Translations under genes and position numbers: made by a program
Part shown: positions 11,801 through 20,660 of the stretch, piece by piece
Position numbering within the stretch: position 1 is the stretch's first letter
How the letters are laid out: every line of letters begins with the position of its first letter
Assembly (NCBI GenBank): GCA_030490835.1
Contig: CM059972.1
Coordinates: 38,791,452-38,855,451 of the forward strand
DNA from: Annona cherimola
Lineage: Eukaryota > Streptophyta > Magnoliopsida > Magnoliales > Annonaceae
DNA: 64,000 bases
Direction of reading: 5' to 3'
The notes under the pieces: model-generated
Seen by the model: the letters and a program-made list of their open reading frames with translations, nothing else
The model's database searches: none
Told to the model about the DNA's origin: nothing

Positions 11801-14800
11801 TAGTGACGTCATGGTTTCGACGCACTCTATTGGCCAAGGGTTTGATCTTTACTCAACTCATTTCAACGGGTTTGAATTGTTTTTTTACTTTTGATAATTA
11901 TAGGTATACATGTATTTAACTCTTGAATGTTAATACTATTTGTTTTCACTAGTTTTAAGTAAAACTATTTTTTAGATAAATTTTATATACTGCCTTGCTT
12001 CAATCAAGCCTGTGCCTTGTGCCTCTAACTACTGTGAGTGAGAATATCTGCATGTGCCAAAACACAATTTGAACTTTCAAGCGTAACTAGAATCTAATTA
12101 GGAGGATCACATAACTATGTTTGCATCTCACCCCCATATATGTTGCATTCATGAATAAGATTGTGAAATACACATGATGATGCCGTAGGCCACCCATCAT
12201 CTTTGACTAACAACATATAATGGCCAAAAATTACCGCATGGTTTCTCACAAATTAGAAACAATCTTATCTGTCTTTTATACTTCAAAAGTCAATTGCTTT
12301 TGCATAAATTCCCAAAATGTTTCTCTTGCCATCTACTTTCCTTGCTTACTAAATCCCTAATTTTGTCATTTTTTTCGTTTCTTCCTTCCCATCCCCCTGA
12401 GAGAATCTCTCCTCTTTTTGTGTTTCATCTGCTTGTGCTACATCAAAATCAACATCACCATAAGCTATTTCCCACCTATGGGATCAACCAGATGGATCTT
12501 GTTGTAACATTGTTACAATCATAAACGATGATCTTAGTAATCTCTAATTTATTTATACCTTTCTTAATTATGTTTATCCATGTGTTGTTGGGCCACCTTC
12601 TCAATTTCTTATGGCCTTGTTTCTTAATAAACTTAGTTCTCCTAATGTGTTACATTTTAGGCCTCCAGTTAACATACCCAAACCACTCTAATACGCCTTC
12701 CCTCATTTCATTACTTATTTATTTCAGCTTTAGGCTGTCAAATAGTACTCCATTTCTAACTTTATTTTTACTTCGTACACACTAACATTCTCGTTTCTAC
12801 TAGCTCATTCTATGTAAACGTTATTCTTAACTGCCCAACATTTTGCCCGTAATGCATAATCGGTCTTATGTCCTCTTATAAAATTTTCATTTTAATTCAA
12901 TCACAACTCAATGATCAAATAAAATTTTTAAAGCACCCCATTGTTTCTTCCCCTGTGCTTGTTACTACTAGCTTTTTGGCTGAAAAAACAGTTTCTGAAC
13001 TTGATTGATAGAGTAGATGAAGGGACTATAGCCTGAAACTGGGAGTGCTAGCACTAAAACTAGGACAAGGATTTCTATAATCATTCTGAAGCTAAACAGG
13101 TGGAAGTGCTGAGCGAACAATCAAGTTGCATAACTTCTCTGTGGGGCATAAGGCCAATACTGAAAACTATGAGGCATGAGGAGTATTGGACTGCATGGAA
13201 AAACATATGTAACATCTTCTGCTAATTTTCATAGAAATGGAAAACGACAATATAAAAACAGAAATATGTCGTCTATTTTCTTTATGTAATATGATTCTAT
13301 TATACATTTATGAAGGGAAATGACTAAAAACAAATGTTTGTACAAGTGGTTTCTTTCATTTCTCATAAGCTTTTTAATATCTAAATCTTTTATAATATCT
13401 TTTTATGGAAAGATCTTTTATAATATTGATCTATATATATTTAGCTATGATGCCAAAACCAGTACTTTGAAAATTCTTTCATACTATACATTTATTTTCA
13501 GAAAATCGCCTCATTTTCACCCTCAAATGATATTAAATATTTATAACATATAAGTTTCCAATTAAAGTGATTTTTGGCATCGTACAGATATATTAGTTCA
13601 TATCTTAAAGGGGGAAAAAATTTTGAAAAAAAATGTTAAAAAAGAATCCTCCGTACAGCCCCTACAGGCATGAACATCAGTTTTCAATCCCCTAAAGTAT
13701 AAAGCAGAAAGAAGAATATCTTCGATTATAAATACATCATAGCAGTAAAACAATTGTGGCCTCTTGTAACCCTGACCAGAGAGGGAAAATATCATTTAGC
13801 ACATCGCTTTAAATGTCTTAAATGTAATAACATGATTAAAAAATTAAGAGGGAATAGCTTTAAAAGGATTCTAACTTGAAATGGAATGATAACAGATAAC
13901 CATTTTCTTCTTATACTAAGAAAGTAAATTCTTACCAGGCCCAAGAGCATTTTCATTGTCAACCTCAACAATGTAATCAGAAAGAAAGCTGACTTGCAAT
14001 GTTGTATTGATTAATCCATCTACTGAACTCAAAAGAGAGGCATTGAACTGACTTGTCTCAAAAAAGGATGAACCAGGAAGAAATTCATGAACCAAAGGCT
14101 GGATGAGGCTGAGATTATCTATATTACAATATCTCCTGGGGAACAAATGAATCTTTAATACATTCCCTTCAGGCCCTCTAAACGTGTTGGGTCTCTCATC
14201 CATATTGTTCCGGGATTTTAGAGTACCACTAACAAAGCTCACATGTTTATTGTCATCATGCTTCCTTGCAGTAAGATTGAAAAGAAAACCCACCGCAGTA
14301 GCTGGGTCATTTGGAAGATCAATAAACTGCCATGAAATATAGCAGCTATCCATAGGAATCTGGCAACTGCTGCACTTAAAAGTAATAGTTGGTCCCCTGC
14401 TTGTGTTCTGGCAGGAATATCTCACAAAGTTAGACAAAGGAGAGACTCTATAATCAACAGAACCAGAAGTGCCAACCACCAAAGTACCAAGACCACGCAG
14501 GTGGGAGCAACTCATGCTAGACACTGTAGTTATGTTGAATTCCATGTCATTGAGGAATGCAGATAAATCAGGAGCATTGGTCGGTCTTATTTTGTGTACC
14601 TCGACGGTTCTTTTTGCAATAATCTGGTAAAGCAACCTGCGAAAGGAACAAAGACAAGTTTATAGCAGCTCAAGGTGCAAAAGGAGAAATGAAAATGAAT
14701 ATGACATTCAGAATAAAGGTCAAACTTGTCAGACTAGACACAACAGTATGTCAATATACTTTCTCTCGATTTAGAATACCATAAGCCACTCACGCTGCAA

Positions 14801-17800
14801 GAAGACCAATAAAAAGTATCCAACTTGCTACAGAGAAAGTCCCTCCAAGCTCTGTTTTTCGCTTCTTCACAACCTTCTGATCATCCTAAAATTAGATAAA
14901 AGAGTGGGTCACTCAGAATTTAACAGTTTACAGTAAACAAATGTTAGCATTAACTTGAATAAGATATGTTACATGATTAGAGATCTTAATATAGCAGACA
15001 GAAGGTGAAAATGAACAGTATGATTAGTATCCCCTTCTAAATATTATTCAGGAATTGAAGCATGATTGTTTTTAACAAAAACTTTTCAAACTAAAACTTT
15101 TCAATCTAAAACTTTTCACTCTCCATAACTACCATATTTTAAAATTATTTCTTTACATATTCTCATACAACTACCCTATTTTTTAATCATTTCTAAACAA
15201 CTACGCATACAACTTACCTATCTATTTTAACTTTATTCTCTTTACACCTCATCATTACCCCTATCATATCACATCATTTTCTATCAATTTAACAACTTTA
15301 ACACTAAAAATTTTCTGTCCAAAAGTTTTATCACTTCCCAAACACATCCTTGAAGAGAAGAAATTTCTAAAACCAATCAAATAAAAAAGTTCAATCTTAG
15401 AAAGGAAAAGTCAAGAATCATAAAAATCTGTGAAAGAATGTTGAAGCAAAGAAAAATTTTAAGTTAGGACATTTAGGATATGAGGAAAAAGGTAGGAGAC
15501 AATTAAATAAAGCGAATAAATATTACAATAAATTGGTTTTTGGAAGGCCCTGCCAAAGGAAAATAACTATCGTCTCTTAACACACTAATTCCTAATCCTA
15601 AAGGGAACACCTTAGACCCTGTTGACAACTTAGCATGGCCCCTTCCTTTTTGCACGTGAAATTTAGCCAGCATGTGTACATAAACAGTTACGCATATAAG
15701 AAGAACTAAAATATAACAAACCCAAAATCTCAAGATGTAGTCAAAAGAAGATGGCTAGTACAACCTAACAAGCAAGTCAGACTTTATTTTCCAATATAAA
15801 TTACCATTTAAAACACTTATTGCATCATTTCTATCAATTTTTGGATCATATCCCAATAAGTAGGGAGTGAAACTTAGGTTGGGTTCAACCTAAACCCACC
15901 CAACCAAAAAAAATAAACAAATAATCCCCAAGGTTCCATTTTCTAAAATTCCAAATGGTAGACTGAGGGTTAACCCAACATGGTGTAAAATAAGGTAACT
16001 ACCAAGCTCCTGAAAACCTATTCTGAAAAAACCCAATCAAGTGCATAGAGCTCCCACTCATCGCAAGCACATGGGAGGGGCACCCATGAACAGAACTGGC
16101 TCAATCCTGTATATAGGAGTTCTGTTGGGAAATAACAAAATTTTGATAGATGATTGTAAGTCATAGGTTCCCAGTCATAGATCCTTATGTTCAGATGTTA
16201 CAAATCTTTGGAATTCTAGAATTTTTATGTTGCAGAGTACTCTAAAATTTGAAAAAAAAAAAAAAATTATATGTTTGGAAGATGAAAACAAGGACATTCT
16301 ACCTAAAGTTTCTACATCTAAAATAAATTGGAAAAATGCAAGAGTTATGTGTTACTTTTTAGAGAATTTTTAAGATATTACTAATGTTTTATCTTCACCA
16401 ACTGATATCACTGAAATAAATATTTTGTTAAGGATGTTAAGATTCAAACAATCTTGCATGATGTCTAATGAAGAAGATTCCCCTCCCTGATGGACAGAGT
16501 AATGAAAGAAAAGTTTGATAAATACTAGGTTTGTTTTGTCATATCCAGACTATAAGTTAAACAATCAATCATTCCAGTGCAACTATAGAATCCTTGAGCT
16601 AATAACTCGTTGTTTCAAAATACTATCTAATAATTTGTTGTTTCAAAATACTATCTAATAACTTGTTGTTTCAAAATACTATGTATTTCATTCTATTTCT
16701 AAATAATTTTTTCTTCCATTACAAAATTTAGCAACAGAATTTTTTTAAATCCAGGATTTGGGGTTTAGACTTGGAATTAGGATTGCAAAGAAAGGAAAAT
16801 GAGGAATTGGATTGCTTTTTTAGATGAAAGTATAATATTGGTACTAAATTAAACAAGAACACCTGTTACTCAGATTTAGCATGTTTGTCTATGTTACATT
16901 CTTCATATGCTATTTGGATGGACTTCTCAATGACTTGTTTCTATTTGGAAGGTTTAAATTATATATATAAGGAAATACTTCAATGGTACAAATGCCACTA
17001 AAGATATCATTTTGCCACCCCATCTAGGTTCATTCTAATATTCAACTATTTTGGGACAATTTACATGACTAAATCAAAATTTGATCCACTCACTGGATTT
17101 AAAATTTTAGTTGTTTAACTATGAAATCAAGTTTCATGCAAACGAAATATGTGCATGTCCTCCATCAAATAAAGGATGGAATCGATGTAATAAAATTGTT
17201 TGATTTGCATATAATTTTAAATAAACCATCTAAAGTATCATTAATATACAAATGAATGATTAGATAAAATATTATGACATTCTAATTCATATATAAATGA
17301 AAAGCATTTTGATAATCTGATGCATATATATGGGTAATGGGTTGCATGGAATGACTCCATAGAACCTACAGATTTTTAATTAGAAAAATGTATCTAAACC
17401 AATCATAATATTAGTCATGATATAATTATTTATGAATAGCTACTAAAATGATAAGTAAACTTAAACACGAAACTTATGATAAGCCATATGATGGACTAGA
17501 AACTAACCAAGAAAAATTATATATTTCACCTGGCTGAATTAAGAGAACATAAGGGTAAAGACTTAACTCATAATTGATGCATCAAAAGTAAAGGCAAGAG
17601 AGTATTAGCAAAAATAATGAACTCAAAGAAAGATGGAAATTTTATTTCTATAGTTTATTAAATGTTGATCCATAAAAACGTTCAGCTTAGGTGATAATTT
17701 ACGAAATAAAACATCATATAGTTTCTTGATAATTCAAATATAAAGAAGATAAAATTATCTAAATTAAAGAAAGCATTAAAAGGTACTAGAACATAGCCCA

Positions 17801-18780
17801 ACGGTGTTACCGGGGCATGAGTGTGGTCCCCGGATCAATTCCGGAGAGGGCTATGTCTCCATTGTAATGTGATAATGTAAAAAGCAATAGGAGAAATAGC
17901 CAGAGAAAAAGCATTAGGCCCATATAAATATACCAATTAAGGCATGAAAAGGCATGGAAATGCATGGAAGACATAGGTGTAAATTGGTTAACAAACTTAT
18001 TAAATAAGATTGAACAAGTACATACCACATGAAGATGAATGGAGAAAAAGCCTTACAATGACAAATTATGAAAGGAAGGGAGATATTCAAATTTATGCTT
18101 ATTATCTAGAACAAAACTGAATCACGTATGAAAATTTTAACTAAAGGGTATTCTTGCAAATTATCCGTTCATATAGGATTTATTTTATAAATGATAGTTT
18201 CAGGGCGAATGTGCAAAAGTAAAAAAGTTGGGGTGCACATTACCCAAATATCAAACGTGTATGATGTTAATTGACAACTGTATTTCATCTGTAGTCTTGA
18301 AGTAATTGCCTAAATTCCAACGGAGGCCGTCATCCCAAGGAAAGAATCCAAGGTAAAGAAAGAAATGAAGAATGAGAAAAGCGAGGAGGGAGAAAAGCGA
18401 ACCAGCCAATGGCGAGTGGCGTAGCAAACGTCAAGCCGGCTGATCCACCACCTGAGTCGGAACCAAATGCTCCGTCCCCCACGCATGTTCCCGAAGCGCA
18501 CGAGGAGGCAGAAAAGGAGCCATGAAGCGAGGAGGAATAGAGTAGCCTCGAGGAAAACGGCCTGCGACTGCGTGAATCTGCTGATTGACTCGAAAGAGAA
18601 GATGGTCTGAGGGAAGAAGGGGCCGTACGAGACGCCGGAACTAAGGGCCCACTCGTGGGGTCGAGCGGTGAAGAGGGAGCAATCATTGCGGACTGTTGCG
18701 GGGGTGAAGAAGTAGCCAGGATTGCATACGCAGATACTGGAATTGAAAAGGAAGGAATTGTTGGGGCAAGGCACAACCAT
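2619..18780 (-). CDS. Plant multi-pass membrane protein, six exons, function not recognised
   Basis: Exons on the minus strand are 18780-18403, 14885-14794, 14636-13936, 9643-9573, 3000-2911 and 2813-2619. They join in phase at GT/AG borders into about 508 residues. The start is the first ATG of the exon 1 frame. The N-terminus has four cysteines (C5, C17, C19, C34) in an EGF-like CVCNPGY setting. Hydrophobic segments lie near residues 74-95, 142-164 and 391-414. Between the second and third is a domain of about 225 residues with several cysteines and N-x-S/T sites, likely on the luminal or extracellular side. The tail is basic (KKLR, SRRRAQ) and continues RRYVMYTWGP. This suggests a surface or endomembrane protein; I infer no activity. 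The donor of intron 1 (GTTCGC) is weak. The reading frame stays open for 78 codons past the TAA at 2619-2621, so the C-terminus is uncertain. Confidence 0.8.
2911..3000 (-). CDS. Exon 5 of the membrane-protein gene
   Basis: 90 nt, 30 codons, between CCACAG and GTATGT. It encodes a basic, probably cytosolic stretch (FEYRIKKLRNEDIMLRSIRS then RRRAQLHWDK). Phase 0 at both ends, matching exons 4 and 6. Confidence 0.85.
4653..5215. repeat. Unclassified repeat R1, copy 1
   Basis: It starts TGATAGGTCCGAAATT and shares many blocks in the same order with 11045-11860: AACCAAATTAAGGGCCTTAA, GGTGGAAAATGGGGTAAAAG, CATGTGCTTGAT, GTCGCATTTAAT-like, CTGCATTAATTAG, and GACATCATGGTGTCA. There is no coding capacity. 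It may be a solo LTR or other non-autonomous element. It is preceded by a TCATCA microsatellite. Confidence 0.6.
5216..5720 (-). mobile_element. RTE-type LINE 3' fragment (decayed)
   Basis: Read on the minus strand, about 5430-5470 gives a WF-HVKWRPGMTQIGR stretch, matching the RWFGHVKRR motif near the C-terminus of RTE-clade LINE reverse transcriptases. The 3' end carries the conserved GACC(T)CACTTAAGTGAGAAATG block at about 5235-5260 and a TGATGATGATT tail. Frames are broken. A parallel fragment lies at 8255-8545 in the other direction. Confidence 0.6.
6265..6515 (+). mobile_element. M2 MITE-like element, copy 1
   Basis: It shares with 15070-15355, and in reverse with 18990-19285 and 19800-20125, the ordered blocks CATACAACT.CCCTA, CTATTTTA.CTTT, ATCATTAC.CCTATCA, CACATCA, and a TTTAACTTTA.TACTAAA end. 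No ORF of its own; the open frame across it is incidental. Confidence 0.5.
6555..6785 (+). repeat. Dispersed repeat R2, copy 2
   Basis: Adjoins the M2 copy. It shares ATGTGTTAAATTATTTAATA, AAATGATT.CATAAAATATTATTA and ATGCATGAATATATATTTTT-like blocks with the copies near 1980 and 17130. Non-coding. Confidence 0.45.
8255..8545 (+). mobile_element. RTE-type LINE 3' fragment
   Basis: Translation from 8293 reads MRENRL, a TGA, then WFGHVKRRSEMTPIRRTESI and RPKKSW. This is the typical C-terminal signature of RTE-clade reverse transcriptases. The TGA replaces an arginine expected between L and W. The 3' part contains CACCTAGGTGAGAAATGG and a TGATGATGATGA tail, the usual simple-repeat 3' end of this clade. 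Only the last few hundred bases remain, as expected from 5'-truncated insertion. Confidence 0.7.
9573..9643 (-). CDS. Exon 4 of the membrane-protein gene
   Basis: 71 nt between a TGCAG acceptor and a GTAAGT donor. With the base carried from exon 3 it encodes exactly 24 residues, VGFLANVGGLFALSV and onward, forming the third hydrophobic segment. It ends in phase 0. Confidence 0.8.
10017..12031. mobile_element. Possible non-autonomous DNA transposon with AGGCGCAAGGC-rich ends
   Basis: The left end (TAGTTGGCAAAGGCGCACGTAG) and the reverse of the right end (TAGTTAGAGGCACAAGGCAC) look like related terminal inverted repeats. Both ends carry the GGCGCAAGG/GGCACAAGG-type subrepeats seen in many plant elements. 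The interior is non-coding. No secure TSD is visible, so the boundaries are tentative. Confidence 0.35.
11045..11860. repeat. Unclassified repeat R1, copy 2
   Basis: Same block order as 4653-5215 (GGTCCGAAATTGATC, AACCAAATTAAGGGCC, ACTATTGAG, CATGTGCTTGATGCCAAGGG, GACATCATGGTGTCA), with extra sequence and many substitutions. The two copies are clearly diverged, so this is an old family. Confidence 0.6.
12515..12970 (-). mobile_element. RTE-type LINE fragment, heavily decayed
   Basis: On the minus strand it follows the 5216-5720 fragment block by block: AAAATTTTATTTGATCAT, AATTGAATTAAAATG, AAATGTTGGGCAGTTAA, then VNWRPKM in place of VKWRPGM. Frames are broken. It is the weakest of the three LINE remnants. 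Confidence 0.5.
13936..14636 (-). CDS. Exon 3 of the membrane-protein gene (large soluble domain)
   Basis: 701 nt from a CGCAG acceptor to a GTAAGA donor. It opens with the end of membrane segment 2 (LLYQIIA) and codes the largest domain, including cysteine pairs (SMSCSH, FKCSSCQIP) and the FPRRYCNIDN stretch. It ends with one base that joins exon 4. Confidence 0.85.
14794..14885 (-). CDS. Exon 2 of the membrane-protein gene
   Basis: 92 nt bounded by TTTTAG upstream and GTGAGT downstream. It encodes DDQKVVKKRKTELGG followed by the start of the second membrane segment (TFSVASWILFIGLLA). It leaves two bases that complete a codon with exon 3. It is too short to show as an independent ORF but fits the phases of both neighbours exactly. 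Confidence 0.85.
15070..15355 (+). mobile_element. M2 MITE-like element, copy 2
   Basis: The clearest copy. It begins AAAAACTTTTCAAACTAAAAC and ends AAAAGTTTTATCACTTCCC followed by AAACACATCC. The end regions are partly inverted (AAAACTTTT against AAAAGTTTT). Its interior matches the reversed copies at 18990-19285 and 19800-20125. Non-coding. Confidence 0.65.
17130..17350 (+). repeat. Dispersed repeat R2, copy 3
   Basis: Shares AATCGATGTAATAAAATTGTT, AAATGAATGATTAGATAAAAT and TTCTAATTCATATATAAATG-like blocks with the copies at 1980 and 6555. No open frame. Confidence 0.4.
17785..17880 (+). mobile_element. tRNA-derived SINE candidate
   Basis: ACATAGCCC (17791-17799) pairs perfectly with GGGCTATGT (17848-17856), spacing close to that of a tRNA acceptor stem. 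Inside is CCGG-ATCAATT-CCGG, a stem with a seven-base loop like a T-arm. GGATCAATTCC (17832-17842) resembles a pol III B box, and AGCCCAACGG near the 5' end is a possible A box. A T/A-rich tail follows. It is not a normal tRNA: the middle is irregular and no sensible anticodon arm forms. A SINE head is the best reading. Confidence 0.5.
18403..18780 (-). CDS. Exon 1 of the membrane-protein gene
   Basis: It encodes residues 1-126: a cysteine-containing N-terminus, the first hydrophobic segment (LFLLASWLLFCLLV) and a WWISRLDV stretch ending in RHWL. The exon ends in phase 0 at GTTCGC, a non-consensus but GT donor. The upstream in-frame GTG at 18789 is not needed because the ATG at 18780 follows at once. 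The exon is clearly more GC-rich than the surrounding intronic DNA. Confidence 0.8.
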
Positions 18781-18985
18781 CTGAAACACTCTTTGGTGCC
18801 TAGGCTATGGAATTGGCAGCAAGGAGGGACAGAAGAAAAAGCACTTCGCTTGTTTTCTCGCTGGGCCGGGAATCACCAAGACGCTTCCACGGAGCTGGAG
18901 CGGATATCAACGAGCCGGACAAACCAACGCCACGTGGTTTCCCTGGAATCCAAATAGCTGGCCATTTGAATTGAATGGACTTTTT
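18781..18985 (-). other. 5' flank of the membrane-protein gene
   Basis: The 200 bases upstream of the ATG are relatively GC-rich and end against an M2 MITE. They presumably hold the 5' UTR and core promoter. I cannot point to a convincing TATA box. Confidence 0.4.
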
Positions 18986-18989
18986 TTTG

Positions 18990-19285
18990 TAGGTGTGTTT
19001 GGTCTTAGGGTAAAACTTTTGATAAAAAGTTTTTGTGATAGAAATTGTCACATTGATAGAAAATAATATGATATAATAGGAGTAATGATGAGAAGTAAAA
19101 AGAATAAAGTTAAAATAGATAGGTTAGTTGTACAGATAGTTATGTAGAAATGATTAAAAAGTAGGATAGTTTGTATAGGAAAATGTGAAAAAATAATTAA
19201 AAAATAGAGTAGTTATGGAGAGTGAAAAGTTTTAGATTGAAAAGTTTTAGTTGACATGTTTATATCTCAAACAAACACAATTTTT
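18990..19285 (-). mobile_element. M2 MITE-like element, copy 3 (reverse)
   Basis: Reverse orientation relative to 15070-15355, with blocks GTGTTTGG, AAAACTTTTGATAAAAAG, AATATGATATAATAGGAGTAAT, AAATAGATAGGTTAGTTGTA and GGAGAGTGAAAAGTTTTAGA. It lies directly upstream of the gene, within about 210 bases of the ATG. Confidence 0.65.
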
Positions 19286-20660
19286 ATCTTTTAAAACACG
19301 AATTGCATTAAGTGCTAATAAAATGGCACACAGATGTGGACGGACAGGACGAGGCCTAGTGGGACCGGCTTCTCCGCTAACCAGTTACCCCGACGGTGGG
19401 CAGCCATTCCCATAACGATGCTTCGTGCTAAGTGCTCCGTTTCTTTGCCTGCGTGGCTGTTAGATTGTGTGATGGAAATTTATGCCATTAGATTGATCTT
19501 TTTAGTTTCGAGGTCCGTTTGTTTAGTATCCGTGTTACGGGGAAAAGAATTTAATGACGAGCGTTGTGAGAAAACAAAATTGTATTAAAAATTGAAAAAG
19601 TTATTTTAAGAATTGAAAATTTTTCTTGCAAATGAGGATATAGATTGTAAACAAGAACTATGTATCTTTTGAAACAAATCATTAACACAAAAAAATTTTA
19701 CTCTCAACAATTATCATATTTTTAAATATTTTTTTACATCTTCATATCAATTACCTTATCTTCCAATCATATCATATTATTTTTTCCAAATCAAAATTTT
19801 TAGAGTGTGTTTGGAAAGTGATAGAATTTTTTACATAAAAACTTTTAAAATGAGAGAAAATGATATGATATAATAGGGGTATTGATGAAGATTAAATAGA
19901 CTAAATTAAAATACATAGGCTTAATTTATGGGTAATTATATAGAAATAATTGAAAAGTATGATAGTTATATAGAAAAATGTGAAAAAATAATTTAAAAAT
20001 AGGATAGCTATAGAGAGTAAAAAGTATTAGATTGAAAATATTTAGTTTGAAAAATTTTTGGAATAAACAACTCTCCTTCATACTAAAAAATATTCATTCA
20101 AAACTTTTATAACTTTCCAAACATACCTTTATTTGAAAATTTTCCATATATAACACTGAATGTGAGATAGGAATTTCCAAAAATTGCCTTTCTTATTCGC
20201 ACGTGTGTGCTCTTCACACATGATCTTCCTCTTGTGAACCTTGGCCATGGAAGTGGAGAAAGAGAAGTTGCTACTACTATTCATTCTAGTAGCAAGATGT
20301 TTACATTCTTCCTTTCCTGCTTCCCATTAATCTCAGTGCATCTACTCTGTCTTGGTGTCTCCTTCATCTCAACTTGCTTCTCCTTAGGGCCAAATTTTTA
20401 ATTATTTGCACCCATGTCTTGGGTTATCATTATCACCTCTAGCTAGGCGTTAGCGAGACCACAAGCATCACTAACTTTCCCTCTCCCTCACTTGCCTCTC
20501 CTTCTCCATCGTGGCAATATTTTGTTTATACCATTATTCAAATTCAAAATGCATGCGAATTGCTTATGAATGGAATGTAATCAAAGTGGCAGAGACTTTT
20601 TTTGGTGATGTGTAAACTGGATACCTAACATTACTGCTATGTAAACTGTACAAATAAAAT
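19286..20660. other. Intergenic stretch with one MITE copy
   Basis: No supported gene. 19334-19560 is GC-richer than its surroundings but has no recognisable product. 20190-20660 is unremarkable apart from the palindrome-like GCACGTGTGTGC near 20199. The M2 copy at 19800-20125 is listed separately. Confidence 0.45.
19800..20125 (-). mobile_element. M2 MITE-like element, copy 4 (reverse)
   Basis: Begins GTGTGTTTGGAAAGTGATAG, continues AATGATATGATATAATAGGG, GGATAGCTATAGAGAGTAAA, and ends near CTTTCCAAACATACC, which mirrors its own start. The terminal GTGTTTGGAAAG and CTTTCCAAAC form a terminal inverted repeat of about 11 bp. Best evidence that M2 is a TIR element. Confidence 0.65.

Larger units (their letters stand above)
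9644..13935 (-). other. Intron 3 of the membrane-protein gene
   Basis: 4.3 kb. It holds a possible 2 kb DNA transposon (10017-12031) containing an R1 copy, homopolymer T and CTT runs around 10360-10690, and a LINE fragment at 12515-12970. The ORFs across the T-rich part translate to phenylalanine/leucine runs and are not genes. I see nothing recognisable at 12975-13930. Confidence 0.55.
14886..18402 (-). other. Intron 1 of the membrane-protein gene
   Basis: 3.5 kb. It contains an M2 MITE copy, an R2 copy, a SINE candidate near 17785-17880, and a small triplicated block (AATAACTTGTTGTTTCAAAATACTATCTA-like, at about 16600-16685). The ORF at 15503-15733 has no supporting signal and is treated as chance. 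Confidence 0.55.

Noticed and set aside
17791..17856. A functional tRNA gene
   Set aside because: The terminal stem is good but there is no proper anticodon arm or complete A box.
18330..18957. Other long frames over exon 1 of the membrane-protein gene, both strands
   Set aside because: They are GC-rich shadow frames; only the frame that splices in phase with exon 2 gives a consistent protein.
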